A stretch of DNA of 64,000 nt, from the NCBI RefSeq assembly GCF_003217155.1, contig NZ_QJSU01000008.1:62001-126000 (forward strand), written 5' to 3'. Shown in pieces: positions 46,189 to 55,018 of this stretch. The notes below the pieces were generated by a model, which did not search any database, was not told where the DNA came from, and saw only the letters and a list, made by a program, of their open reading frames with translations. Position 1 is the first letter of the stretch. Each line of letters starts with the position of its first letter. The DNA is from Psychrobacter fozii. Its GTDB lineage: Bacteria; Pseudomonadota; Gammaproteobacteria; Pseudomonadales; Moraxellaceae. The translations under genes and the position numbers were made by a program.

Positions 46189-47323
46189 TAGAGCTGTCAG
46201 TATTTACCCAAACTGGCTCACGCGACAACTGAATCGCAAATTTCTCATAGATCGTATCAGTGATATAACGCTGTGCTATCGCGACATCTTCTTGAGTTGC
46301 TTGATAAGGAGCATGGTTAGTGAGTACCAGTGCTTGCTGCTGATGGGTGACAATGGGTTCAATACCACCACCTTTTAACCCTGCCTGTTCGATGAGCCAA
46401 CCGGCTGCAACTTTTATTTTATCATCAGGCATTGGATAACCAACGATAGCTGGATAAGTGGCTTGTAACGCAATGAATTGCTCTTGGGGAATAATCGGAT
46501 TCTGAAAAAAACTGCCACAGTTAGCCAGATGTTTGGGATCCGGAAGTTTCTGTTGGCGAATATCTATAATAGCGTGCATCACATCAGCAGGAGTAGCCTT
46601 GTTTCGGTTTTGCTGTTCAGCGTAGCGTTGTGCGACTGTCTGTACATCACCGTAACTGGCTAACACTTTGCTTATATCTGTGTGTAATCTGAACCCCACA
46701 CGGCTGATTAGCCACGTATTGGGAGTCCGTTTAAAGATACTGTCGCGATAGCCAAACTCACAGTCTGCTATTGATAGTTGATGCCACGTCTGGGTAGGGA
46801 TGTGGTAAGCACGGACATACTGTAAGTGGTCTTCTAACTGGACACCGTAAGCCCCAATGTTTTGTATCGGTGCAGCGCCAGTGAGACCAGGTATCAGCGC
46901 AAGATTTTCTAATCCGTACCAACCTTGACTGACCGTATGAACAACCAAATCATGCCAGTTTTCGCCTGCCATCACTTCGATATCGACGTAACGATCCGTC
47001 TGAGCAGTCAAGCTAATGCCACGCATTTTCGGCTGTAACACGATTGCATTTAGTTGTGTGGGCAATAAGACGTTGCTACCACCAGACAGTACAAACAATG
47101 GCTTTTGTTGCTCTGTGTGTTTCGTATAATCTGCCATAAAGGTGTCAAGTTGAGCCTCATCTGTCAACGTCACAACATAGTCAGCGATACAGGTCAGTGC
47201 CATAGTATTGCTGTGTGACAAGTCAACGGACTCGCTAGGCAATAACTTTGCTGCTGAAACCATTGTCGTGGCAAGTTGAGCACTAGAATTAAGGCATGAA
47301 GCTGAAGTCATAACGTAGCTCAT
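46163..47323 (-). CDS. murB: UDP-N-acetylenolpyruvoylglucosamine reductase MurB
   Basis: MurB uses NADPH and FAD to form UDP-MurNAc in peptidoglycan synthesis. FAD-binding signatures LSGGSNVLLP (about residue 79), LENLALIPGLTGAAPIQNIGAYG, CEFGYRDSIFK (catalytic Ser region) and NCGSFFQNPII are visible, and the C-terminal AAGWLIEQAGLKGGGI marks a type I MurB. It has 386 residues, about 40 more than E. coli MurB, in an N-terminal Ser/Ala-rich stretch, so a later start is possible. It overlaps the DUF218 gene. Confidence 0.95.
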   Translation of the reverse strand: MSYVMTSASCLNSSAQLATTMVSAAKLLPSESVDLSHSNTMALTCIADYVVTLTDEAQLDTFMADYTKHTEQQKPLFVLSGGSNVLLPTQLNAIVLQPKMRGISLTAQTDRYVDIEVMAGENWHDLVVHTVSQGWYGLENLALIPGLTGAAPIQNIGAYGVQLEDHLQYVRAYHIPTQTWHQLSIADCEFGYRDSIFKRTPNTWLISRVGFRLHTDISKVLASYGDVQTVAQRYAEQQNRNKATPADVMHAIIDIRQQKLPDPKHLANCGSFFQNPIIPQEQFIALQATYPAIVGYPMPDDKIKVAAGWLIEQAGLKGGGIEPIVTHQQQALVLTNHAPYQATQEDVAIAQRYITDTIYEKFAIQLSREPVWVNTDSSIGHDEHVA

Positions 47324-47404
47324 ATGGCAAATAGATAAAAAATTACACAGTAATCATTATAAAGGATGCGAGACACAAAAGGCGTGTAAATCTAGCTTTT
47401 ATCG

Positions 47405-47902
47405 CTAGCAAGCTTTCCAGCTTTCAATCCAAGCTTGTGCGCTTGATTCTATACGCTCAATGACTTCTTCAAAGGCATCAGCATCACCTTTATAAGGGTC
47501 AGGTACATCATCACCGCCATACGTTGGGTCTTCTTCACTGAATAATGCCAGCTTAGCCATACTATTCTCAGTATCTGCTAGATTGTTTTTGAGCGCCTGC
47601 AAGTCGGCTAAGTTCTGCGCATCCATTGCCAAAATCAAATCAAAATTGCGGAAGTCATCGTTATTTACTTGGCGTGCGATGAGTTTATTGATTTTATAAC
47701 CATGCGCTTTGGCATGACGCTGTGCTCGTTCATCGGGTTTATGGCCAATATGCCAATCCCCTGTACCTGCAGAGTCTACTTTTATTGATAATCCAGCAAT
47801 CGCTGCTTGCTGACGAAACACTTCTTCAGCAGTTGGTGAACGGCAAATATTTCCTAAACAAACCAATAATACAGACGATGGCGTACAGGTTTTCATCAGC
47901 AT
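47405..47902 (-). CDS. Low molecular weight protein-tyrosine phosphatase
   Basis: A 165-residue class II LMW phosphatase. The P-loop VCLGNICRSP holds the catalytic Cys and Arg, and the late aspartate is in the DDVPDPYKGD motif. The open frame reaches 48061, but the sequence before residue 54 has no family match; the ATG at 47902 has AAGG seven bases before it. Some relatives act on BY kinases in polysaccharide export; no such genes are near, so the target is unknown. It lies 81 bp upstream of murB on the same strand. Confidence 0.9.
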   Translation of the reverse strand: MLMKTCTPSSVLLVCLGNICRSPTAEEVFRQQAAIAGLSIKVDSAGTGDWHIGHKPDERAQRHAKAHGYKINKLIARQVNNDDFRNFDLILAMDAQNLADLQALKNNLADTENSMAKLALFSEEDPTYGGDDVPDPYKGDADAFEEVIERIESSAQAWIESWKAC

Positions 47903-48110
47903 AATATGACCTTGTATAACAAAAAAAACATGCCATAAGAGACCAGCATTATTAGTGCGGCTTTTATCAGCATGCAATTGATTGATTGAATCGGCTGTCA
48001 GCGTAACGTTTAATGCCGTAAATGGCAAGAGTATAGGCTGAACAATATGGTCATATGACACAATATTGATGGCGATATTATCTATAATTCAGTGTGGTAC
48101 GGGCAGTGTT

Positions 48111-48533
48111 TTAGTCTTGCTTGCTTTTAAAGCGCTGAATGTCACGACGCTCTTTTTTGTTGGGTTTGTTATCAGGGCGAGCAAGATTGGCAAGCTTGCG
48201 TTGCTCTGCATGATAGGCGCGGCGATTTTCGCTCTCGTCAGTTTCTGAATACAATACTTCAGCTGCGCTCGCATTACCGCGTTGAGTGGTTAGCGCTTCC
48301 ACGATGACTGTTTTTTCAGTCATGGCAGTGGCTGACCCTTGGCGGATGGTTAATTCATCTCCGACTGCAATCTCTTTGCTGGTTTTTACACGGCTACCAG
48401 CGTAGTGAACTCGTCCACCTTCGATGGCTTGTTTGGCAAGTGTACGTGTTCGATAAAAACGTGCTGCCCAAAGCCACTTATCAAGGCGAATTTTGGCTAA
48501 GCCTTGGGTTTTGCTATTTGTATTATTCTGCAT
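48111..48533 (-). CDS. hslR: Ribosome-associated heat shock protein Hsp15-like (S4 domain)
   Basis: An S4 RNA-binding protein that frees stalled large ribosomal subunits carrying nascent chains. RLDKWLWAARFYRTRTLAKQ (residues 16-35) and GGRVHYAGSRVKTSKEIAVGD are typical of Hsp15, followed by a basic tail (RPDNKPNKKERRDIQRFK). Length 140 is about the same as E. coli HslR. It is monocistronic, and no clear heat-shock promoter could be identified by eye. Confidence 0.92.
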   Translation of the reverse strand: MQNNTNSKTQGLAKIRLDKWLWAARFYRTRTLAKQAIEGGRVHYAGSRVKTSKEIAVGDELTIRQGSATAMTEKTVIVEALTTQRGNASAAEVLYSETDESENRRAYHAEQRKLANLARPDNKPNKKERRDIQRFKSKQD

Positions 48534-48681
48534 AACAGCTACTCTATATGGATGTCTGTATTTATTTAAAATAAGCTAATCTTAATGAGATTAGGGCATA
48601 TTTTAAATTTGCAAATAAGTTTTTGTGATTGATGGGCTGGATAGTGGATATATTGCATTTATAGTTTATAGTTTATAGAAA

Positions 48682-49065
48682 TCAGTTACACAATTGCTGT
48701 TCACAAGGTACGCCATCATGATTGCCGTCCATTTTTGTATTGGGACAGTGTTGTGTAAAGTAAGTTGCCTCTTCGCATGAGGTCATCTGAGAGCAATGTT
48801 GTCTACCATCACATGAAAATCTTGACGTTGTTGGCTGTGAATTTGTTGTTGACGTGATTACTGGGACTGCTTCTGAATTTGGGTCTAAATCGACATACGT
48901 TGGTTGTATCTCATCAAAGTCAGCAGTGGTTAGTGCAGCGCCTACTGGAGGCGTATTGGATGAATCCGTAATAGAGCTACTCGGTGCGCTCTCAGGTTGA
49001 AAAAGTTTATAACCCACAATTACCAAAACCAGCAGTACCAGTATCATTAATATATTTTTCATCAT
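48682..49065 (-). CDS. Excalibur calcium-binding domain protein
   Basis: A 127-residue envelope protein: an N-terminal membrane helix (NILMILVLLVLVIVGYKLF), a Ser/Thr/Pro-rich linker, and a C-terminal Cys-rich excalibur domain (SCEEATYFTQHC and MDGNHDGVPCEQQLC), where the DxNxDG loop resembles an EF-hand-like calcium site. Such domains are often coupled to nucleases, but no nuclease domain is present here. The role is unknown. Confidence 0.85.
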   Translation of the reverse strand: MMKNILMILVLLVLVIVGYKLFQPESAPSSSITDSSNTPPVGAALTTADFDEIQPTYVDLDPNSEAVPVITSTTNSQPTTSRFSCDGRQHCSQMTSCEEATYFTQHCPNTKMDGNHDGVPCEQQLCN

Positions 49066-49183
49066 GGCATTATACTCACCAATAACCGTTAAAAACTAAC
49101 TGTTGCTACCATCCGCTCGCTATTGTCAGCCTTTTAATGGATTAAAAAACTGACAGAGTAGAGAGTGATTGATACCTGCTTTA

Positions 49184-50737
49184 TTATTTCAAAAACAATT
49201 GATAGCCGATATTGTCATTGAGCATCGTACAGTCGTAACCAATATCAAGCAGTGCGTCTTGTAGCTGGCGAGAGTTGCTCTCTGAGGCTTGTAGGCCTAC
49301 CAGTACGCGACCTTCAGCGGCACCGTGATTGCGGTAATGGAATAAGGTGATATTAAAATCGTCGCCCAATTTTTCTAAAAAAGTCAGCAATGCCCCTGGA
49401 CGTTCTGGGAACACCACACTTAGTAACTGCTCGTTTTCGACGTGTGCATGACCACCGATCAAGTGACGGATATGAGATTTAGCGATGTCATCATCGGTTA
49501 AATCGTGGGCAGTGTAGCCATCAGCGGTCAATTGATTGCTGATAGTTTGACGCTCTTTATCCCCTTCTTTTAAGGCGATACCGACAAATATCGAGGCAGG
49601 CTCCATAGAGTCTGGTGATTTTTTGCTATCAGCACGGTAGTTAAACTCAGTGATATTACGTCCATGCAGGCTACGGCAGAAGTTTAAGAAAGCGCCCGTT
49701 TGCTCAGGGATAGTTACGCCAAAGATGGCTTCTTTTTTCTCACCGATTTCGGTACGCTCAGCGATATAACGCAGACGGTCAAAGTTCATATTGGCACCGC
49801 AGATAATGCCGACGCAGTTTTTACCTTGCAGGTTATTGGCAGCGATATATTTCTTCATGCCTGCAACAGACAAGGCACCAGCAGGCTCGACGATGCTACG
49901 GTTTTCTTCAAAGATATCTTTGACGGCGGCGCAGACTTCATCATTGGTGCAGGTAATCACATCAGGTTCGACGATAGGGCCTGAGCTATCACTTTTTTGT
50001 GTACGGATGACTTCAAAAGGCAGCTCGCCAATTTGAGCAACGGCCACACCATCGACGAATAAGCCAACTTGTTCCAGTTTGACGCGTTCGCCCGCTTTAA
50101 GTGCGGCCTTTAGGCAAGCTGATTGTTCCGCTTCTACGGCGATAACTTTTACATGTGGTGCCACTTCGCCTAAAAATGCTGCAACCCCTGAGATGAGACC
50201 GCCACCGCCAACCGCAACGAAAACGTAGTCCATGTTGCGCCACTGCTGGGTCAGCTCCAGACCGATAGTACCTTGCCCTGCGATGACCAATTCATCATCA
50301 TAAGGTGGTATAAAGGTTAAGCCTTCGGTCTCAGCGCGATTGATTGCATAACGATTGGCTTCATCGAAGCTGTCGCCATGCAAATCAACGTTGCCACCCA
50401 GTGCTCTTACGGCATCGACTTTGATGTCAGGGGTGGTGGTTGGCATAACAATGATGTTATTCAGTGATAATTTGCGCGCAGAGTAAGCCACGCCTTGCGC
50501 ATGGTTGCCTGCTGAGGCACAAATGACGCCGCGTGCTTTTTGCTCATCGTTCAACTGGCTAATACGATTATAAGCACCGCGTAATTTAAAGGATTTGACG
50601 GGTTGTAAATCTTCGCGTTTAAAACGAATGTCATTGGCAAAACGTTGGGTCAGCTTGGGTGCCGTTTCAAGTGGTGTTTGAATCGCAACGTCATAGACAG
50701 TGGCTTGTAAGATGGCTCGTACCCAGTGTGACAGCAT
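49184..50737 (-). CDS. ilvA: Threonine ammonia-lyase, biosynthetic
   Basis: IlvA deaminates threonine to 2-oxobutyrate, the first step to isoleucine. The PLP lysine lies in SFKLRGAYN (about residue 50), with CASAGNHAQGVAYSA and the glycine loop VAVGGGGLISG. Two regulatory ACT-like domains follow (about residues 340-420 and 430-517), as in the feedback-inhibited E. coli enzyme. Length of 517 fits. No ilv leader peptide is seen. It is divergent from arsR, with about 190 bp between. Confidence 0.95.
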   Translation of the reverse strand: MLSHWVRAILQATVYDVAIQTPLETAPKLTQRFANDIRFKREDLQPVKSFKLRGAYNRISQLNDEQKARGVICASAGNHAQGVAYSARKLSLNNIIVMPTTTPDIKVDAVRALGGNVDLHGDSFDEANRYAINRAETEGLTFIPPYDDELVIAGQGTIGLELTQQWRNMDYVFVAVGGGGLISGVAAFLGEVAPHVKVIAVEAEQSACLKAALKAGERVKLEQVGLFVDGVAVAQIGELPFEVIRTQKSDSSGPIVEPDVITCTNDEVCAAVKDIFEENRSIVEPAGALSVAGMKKYIAANNLQGKNCVGIICGANMNFDRLRYIAERTEIGEKKEAIFGVTIPEQTGAFLNFCRSLHGRNITEFNYRADSKKSPDSMEPASIFVGIALKEGDKERQTISNQLTADGYTAHDLTDDDIAKSHIRHLIGGHAHVENEQLLSVVFPERPGALLTFLEKLGDDFNITLFHYRNHGAAEGRVLVGLQASESNSRQLQDALLDIGYDCTMLNDNIGYQLFLK

Positions 50738-50895
50738 AGTAATCCCTAAACAGTGTGTAGATGAATATAAAAATGAAATAGATTAGCCTATGCTGATTTT
50801 AACTGTCTTGCAAGACACAATTGCAGTTTTTGCTGTGATTTCAGGTTTTGATGAAAGATGAAGTTGGGTTTATATAAATATTTTATTAAAAAATA

Positions 50896-50923
50896 TTGAG
50901 TTATTTCCATATGTCTGTATTAT
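50896..50923 (+). promoter_or_regulatory. Candidate arsR promoter
   Basis: TTGAGT (50896-50901), 16-bp spacer, TATTAT (50918-50923). The predicted transcription start falls at about 50930, essentially at the arsR ATG (50931); no ribosome site precedes the ATG. Confidence 0.5.
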
Positions 50924-50942
50924 TGGACATATGGAAATAACT
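50899..50942. promoter_or_regulatory. Perfect palindrome, probable ArsR operator
   Basis: AGTTATTTCCATATGTC (50899-50915) and GACATATGGAAATAACT (50926-50942) are exact inverted 17-bp arms with a 10-bp spacer. The left arm covers the promoter spacer and the right arm contains the start codon. ArsR repressors bind such AT-rich inverted repeats over their own promoter. Confidence 0.75.
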
Positions 50943-51293
50943 AATGCTCTCGCAAGCTTTGCTGCGCTCTCTCAAGAGACTCGTTTAAACGCCTTTAGAT
51001 TACTTGTCAGTCAAGAGCCTGAAGGACTGCCTGCGGGTGAAATTGCCCGTCAATTAACCGTGCCCCATAACACCATGTCAGCACATCTGTCAGTGTTGGC
51101 ACGAGCAGGGTGGGTGGTTTCGCAACGCCAAAGCCGACAGATTATCTACCGTGCCTCCTTATCGCATATGGAGGATGTTGTGCAGTTTTTATTGCAAGAT
51201 TGCTGCGCGGGTCATCCAGAATTGTGTGCGTCTCTTATGGACAGTTTAAGTGGGTGTGGGGTCGTTAATACTAATGACTCAAACAGCGAGTAA
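50931..51293 (+). CDS. arsR: ArsR-family arsenite-responsive repressor
   Basis: A 120-residue winged-helix repressor. The recognition region is PHNTMSAHLSVLARAGWVV (residues 45-63). The usual CxC arsenite site of the helix in type I ArsR is absent; instead Cys91, Cys92, Cys99 and Cys109 lie near the C-terminus (CCAGHPELC), close to the C-terminal Cys-Cys-x5-Cys site of the Acidithiobacillus ferrooxidans ArsR. It should release DNA on binding As(III) or Sb(III). The ATG lies within the operator palindrome. It heads arsR-arsC-arsH-arsB. Confidence 0.88.
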   Translation: MEITNALASFAALSQETRLNAFRLLVSQEPEGLPAGEIARQLTVPHNTMSAHLSVLARAGWVVSQRQSRQIIYRASLSHMEDVVQFLLQDCCAGHPELCASLMDSLSGCGVVNTNDSNSE

Positions 51294-51409
51294 GATAACT
51301 ATTAAGACTCTATCTAAGATAAAACTTAAGACAGTATCTAATGCCATTATTGAGCGAATCAGTAAGACAAACAGAACGTCAAAATCAATTTGATTGGGGT
51401 CTGTTGAAC

Positions 51410-51449
51410 ATTCAAACAATATATTCAGAATTCAAACAACCTATTCAGA
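51410..51449 (+). repeat. Tandem 20-bp duplication upstream of arsC
   Basis: ATTCAAACAATATATTCAGA is followed directly by ATTCAAACAACCTATTCAGA (18 of 20 identical), within the 173-bp gap between arsR and arsC and just before the arsC start. Confidence 0.8.
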
Positions 51450-51466
51450 CAATAAGTGAAATCACT

Positions 51467-51871
51467 ATGCAATCATTAATTTTTCACAATCCTAAATGCG
51501 GGACTTCTCGCAACACCTTAGCCATTATGCATGCGTCAGGTGAGCATCCTGAAGTGATGGAATACCTCGAAACCCCACCAGCCCGCGAATACCTAGTTGA
51601 GCTGTTGGCAAAAATGAATATCACGCCAAGAGAGCTATTACGAAGCAAAGAGTCCATTAACGATGAATTAGGATTAGACAATCCTGAATTATCTGATGAT
51701 CAGATCATCGATGCGATGATTGCGCATCCTATTTTAATCAACCGTCCTATAGTGCTCACAAATAAAGGCGCCGCGTTATGCCGTCCGTCAGAGCGAGTGT
51801 TTGAGTTGCTAGAGCATCCAGTGAGTAGTTTTACGAAAGAAGACGGGGAAGTCATTCATCATGGCAAATAA
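51467..51871 (+). CDS. arsC: Arsenate reductase, glutaredoxin-dependent
   Basis: ArsC reduces arsenate to arsenite. [12 protein letters not shown] places the catalytic Cys at residue 11, followed by the arginines of the anion site in LLRSKE and [18 protein letters not shown]. Length 134 matches the R773-type enzyme. The longer frame from 51341 has no family sequence, so the internal ATG is preferred, even though no strong ribosome site is seen. Its end overlaps arsH by 11 bp. Confidence 0.94.
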   Translation: MQSLIFHNPKCGTSRNTLAIMHASGEHPEVMEYLETPPAREYLVELLAKMNITPRELLRSKESINDELGLDNPELSDDQIIDAMIAHPILINRPIVLTNKGAALCRPSERVFELLEHPVSSFTKEDGEVIHHGK

Positions 51872-52607
51872 TACAGCAGATTTGAATGTGGTCGATTTGG
51901 GTGATTTGCCTAATATCGATGCAGATAGTATTCAGCCTATTGATATTGAAGCTTTGATTGGAACAAATGATTCGCGTCATCCACCTAAAATATTAGTGTT
52001 ATACGGCTCTTTGCGTGAGCGTTCGTTTTCTAGATTGGCAAGCGAGGAAGCGAGTCGGTTACTGCGCTGGTATGGTTGTGAGGTTCGGACATTTGACCCG
52101 ACAGGTTTGCCATTGCCTGATGCGGCTGATGCCAGTCATCCCAAAGTGCAAGAGTTACGAGAGCTGGCACAGTGGTCAGAAGGGATGCTGTGGGTGAGTC
52201 CAGAACGTCATGGCAGCATGACCAGTATTATGAAAGCACAAATCGACTGGATTCCGCTGTCATTGGGAGGCGTGCGTCCGACCCAAGGTAAAACGTTAGC
52301 AGTCGTGCAAGTCAGCGGCGGTAGTCAAAGCTTCAACACGGTCAATCAGCTGCGTATCCTTGGCCGTTGGATGCGGATGATTACGATTCCCAACCAATCA
52401 TCTATCCCCAAAGCATTTTTGGAATTTAACGATGACGATCGCATGGATAAATCTCCTTTATATTTGCGTCTCGTTGATGTCTGTGAGGAGTTGGTGAAAT
52501 TTACTTGGCTGACTCGTGGGCGCTCAGCCTATCTGACCGATCGTTACTCTGAACGGGTAGAAAGCACTGAAGAACTATCCAAGCGCGTCAATCAAAAATC
52601 ACTCTAA
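51861..52607 (+). CDS. arsH: Arsenical resistance NADPH-dependent oxidoreductase ArsH
   Basis: ArsH is a flavodoxin-like FMN protein that oxidises trivalent organoarsenicals. Flavin-binding [15 protein letters not shown] (about residues 46-60) and the ArsH signature [22 protein letters not shown] are clear, followed by [25 protein letters not shown]. Length is 248. It overlaps arsC by 11 bp, indicating co-translation. Its presence suggests resistance extending to methylated arsenicals. Confidence 0.95.
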   Translation: MANNTADLNVVDLGDLPNIDADSIQPIDIEALIGTNDSRHPPKILVLYGSLRERSFSRLASEEASRLLRWYGCEVRTFDPTGLPLPDAADASHPKVQELRELAQWSEGMLWVSPERHGSMTSIMKAQIDWIPLSLGGVRPTQGKTLAVVQVSGGSQSFNTVNQLRILGRWMRMITIPNQSSIPKAFLEFNDDDRMDKSPLYLRLVDVCEELVKFTWLTRGRSAYLTDRYSERVESTEELSKRVNQKSL

Positions 52608-52674
52608 TTCACTCTCTCATCATGTATTTTTTAATACGGCTTCTTATAATAATTGAGCTTAGAAAGGTTACTCG

Positions 52675-53985
52675 ATGATCGCATTAACCATATTTATCGT
52701 CACGTTAATTTTAGTGATTTGGCAACCTAAAGGACTGGGTATTGGCTGGAGCGCAATGGGTGGTGCATTGATCGCCTTAGTGTTTGGCGTGGTACAGCTT
52801 TCCGATATCGGGGTTGTGTGGGATATTGTTTGGGATGCGACTTTTACCTTTGTCGCACTCATTATTATCTCTCTTATCTTAGATAGAGCTGGATTTTTTG
52901 GTTGGGCAGCTTTGCATGTGGCTCGATTGGGCAATGGGCAAGGAAGATTGCTGTTTCCTATGATTGTGATCTTAGGCGCGTTTATTTCTGCCTTCTTTGC
53001 CAATGATGGGGCGGCATTGCTATTGACCCCGATTGTCATCGCTATCTTGCTGCGTCTTAAGTTCTCACCGCCATCTGCTTTGGCTTTTATCATTGCGACA
53101 GGCTTTATTGCTGATACCGCGAGCCTACCGTTAGTGACGTCCAATCTCGTTAATATCGTCAGTGCCAATTATTTTGACATTGGCTTTGGTCGTTATGCGG
53201 CAGTCATGGTACCGGTCAATATCGTTTCCGTCATCGCTACACTCGCTGTGTTATGGGTCGTCTATGCACGGCACATTCCAAAACACTACTCTGTTGCTGA
53301 GCTGAGTGCCCCAGAGACCGCGATTGAAGACCCGCTCGTTTTTAAGGCGGCTTTTCCGCTTTTAGCATTACTACTTGTTGCGTACTTTACGACTGAATCA
53401 TTGGGCATTGCTATCTCGTTTGTGACAGGCGTCGCTGCGCTGGTGCTAATGGCAATCGCAGGTCGCTGGTGGCAAGGTGGATGCGGCGCAGTGGTTTCAG
53501 TATCTGATGTTTTGCGAAAGGCTCCTTGGCAAATTGTATTGTTTTCAATAGGTATGTACTTGGTGGTTTATGGTTTGGGTAATGCAGGCTTGACGGCCTA
53601 TGGTGCTCAGATTCTGAATTGGCTAGGGCAGCAGGGTACGGTCATCGCAACAATAGGAACGGGATTCCTCTCTGCTATTGTAGCGTCTATCATGAACAAT
53701 ATGCCTTCTACCTTAGTAGGCGCACTGGCTATCGATAGCGCGCAAGTACCAGACGCCACTCGTGAGCTCATGATTTATGCCAACGTGATTGGTAATGATT
53801 TAGGACCGAAATTTACACCTATCGGTAGTCTGGCAACTTTATTGTGGCTGCATGTATTGGCAGAAAAAGACTATAAAATCAGTTGGGGACAGTACATGAA
53901 AATTGGGCTGATTATTACGCCGCCCGTATTATTGGTCACGCTATTGGCCTTAGTCTTGTGGTTGCCTTATCTGTCTACATTTTAA
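52675..53985 (+). CDS. arsB: Arsenite efflux transporter ArsB
   Basis: ArsB extrudes arsenite and antimonite using the proton gradient. A polytopic protein of 436 residues with about 12 helices. Hallmarks are [22 protein letters not shown], the [19 protein letters not shown] segment, the mid-protein [17 protein letters not shown] and the late [19 protein letters not shown]. No arsA gene is present, so it probably works without an ATPase. It is the last gene of the operon, 67 bp after arsH. Confidence 0.95.
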   Translation: MIALTIFIVTLILVIWQPKGLGIGWSAMGGALIALVFGVVQLSDIGVVWDIVWDATFTFVALIIISLILDRAGFFGWAALHVARLGNGQGRLLFPMIVILGAFISAFFANDGAALLLTPIVIAILLRLKFSPPSALAFIIATGFIADTASLPLVTSNLVNIVSANYFDIGFGRYAAVMVPVNIVSVIATLAVLWVVYARHIPKHYSVAELSAPETAIEDPLVFKAAFPLLALLLVAYFTTESLGIAISFVTGVAALVLMAIAGRWWQGGCGAVVSVSDVLRKAPWQIVLFSIGMYLVVYGLGNAGLTAYGAQILNWLGQQGTVIATIGTGFLSAIVASIMNNMPSTLVGALAIDSAQVPDATRELMIYANVIGNDLGPKFTPIGSLATLLWLHVLAEKDYKISWGQYMKIGLIITPPVLLVTLLALVLWLPYLSTF

Positions 53986-54024
53986 AGGTTGAGTAAATCT
54001 CTTGTGATTAGCGTGGTTATTACG

Positions 54025-54054
54025 CTGACATCGATCAAACTCATCGGGTATAAT
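54025..54054 (+). promoter_or_regulatory. Candidate rpiA promoter
   Basis: CTGACA (54025-54030), 18-bp spacer, TATAAT (54049-54054). It lies upstream of the family B repeat, so the message would carry the whole repeat in a roughly 155-nt leader. Confidence 0.65.
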
Positions 54055-54083
54055 AGCGGCGCATTTTACCTCTTTTATAATGA

Positions 54084-54190
54084 TATAGTCGGTTCAAGAT
54101 AATTTGGATACAAGGCAGGCGAGTGAAAGTGCTACAAATGGTAGGCTAAGCGAGTCTAACGCCATATCCAACTTATATAGAATTGACTGT
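54084..54190 (-). repeat. Family B repeat, copy 6 (107 bp), in the rpiA leader
   Basis: It runs from TATAGTCGGTTC to ATTGACTGT. The core CAAGGCAGGCGAGTG and GGCTAAGCGAGTCTAACG aligns with the reverse complement of copy 1. It lies between the promoter and the ribosome site of rpiA. Confidence 0.85.
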
Positions 54191-54214
54191 CCGTTTATTT
54201 TCCAAGGATTTATG

Positions 54215-54874
54215 ATGAGTGATCAGCAAGCACAAAAGCAAGCCGCAGCCAAAGCTGCTCTAAACTATGTCGAAGATGGCATGATACTGGGCGTAGGTAC
54301 AGGTAGTACAGTTAATTGCTTGATTGAATTATTGTCGACAGTAAAGCTTGCTGGCGCAGTTGCTAGCTCACAGGTCACTGAAGACAAACTTCGTGCCCTT
54401 GGTATTGAGATCGTTGACTTAAACTTTGCTGGTACGCTTGATATTTATATCGATGGTGCGGACGAAGTAAATGAGCATTTGCAGCTCATTAAGGGCGGTG
54501 GCGGCGCGCTTACTCGTGAGAAAATCGTGGCAGCGGCTTCTAATAAATTTATATGCATGGTTGATGAGAGTAAAAGTGTCGAGATGCTTGGACGTGAGTT
54601 CCCTGTACCGATTGAAGTATTACCACAAGCACGCTCTTATGTTGCACGCCAATTGGTTAGTCTGGGCGGCGAGCCAGTTTACCGTGAAGATTTCGTGACC
54701 GATTATGGAAACGTGATTTTAGATACCTATGATTTGGATGTGAGCAATCCAATAGAGCTTGAGCAAACGCTAAATAATATCGTAGGTGTGGTTTGTAATG
54801 GTATATTCGCTGCTAACCAAGCCGATGTGTTGTTAAAAGCTGGTAGCAATGGGGTGACAACACTGACTCGTTAA
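54215..54874 (+). CDS. rpiA: Ribose-5-phosphate isomerase A
   Basis: RpiA interconverts ribose-5-phosphate and ribulose-5-phosphate in the pentose phosphate pathway. Visible are [16 protein letters not shown], the active-site [26 protein letters not shown] in two overlapping pieces, and [14 protein letters not shown]. The open frame reaches back to 54104, but that part is repeat DNA; the ATG at 54215 (or 54212) has AAGGAT upstream and gives the E. coli length of 219 residues. A terminator follows. Confidence 0.95.
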   Translation: MSDQQAQKQAAAKAALNYVEDGMILGVGTGSTVNCLIELLSTVKLAGAVASSQVTEDKLRALGIEIVDLNFAGTLDIYIDGADEVNEHLQLIKGGGGALTREKIVAAASNKFICMVDESKSVEMLGREFPVPIEVLPQARSYVARQLVSLGGEPVYREDFVTDYGNVILDTYDLDVSNPIELEQTLNNIVGVVCNGIFAANQADVLLKAGSNGVTTLTR

Positions 54875-54942
54875 AACTTTTTGCTCGTTACAAGACACTC
54901 ATCCGTTAAAAACGCTATAGTAGCTTGTTATGTAGTAGCAAT

Positions 54943-54978
54943 AAAAAGGCAGACCGCAATCAATGTGGTCTGCCTTTT
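54943..54978. terminator. Bidirectional terminator between rpiA and argF
   Basis: AAAAAGGCAGACC pairs with GGTCTGCCTTTT around an 11-base loop, with A- and T-tracts, between convergent genes. Confidence 0.9.
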
Positions 54979-55018
54979 GTTTATTTACTCTTTGATAAAT
55001 AGCTTATAGCTATATTTT

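Noticed and set aside
47903..48061. 53-residue N-terminal extension of the LMW phosphatase
   Set aside because: No similarity to the family; the catalytic loop normally lies within the first 15 residues, which fits the ATG at 47902.
54104..54214. N-terminal extension of rpiA
   Set aside because: It is encoded by family B repeat DNA, and the ribosome site lies after it.
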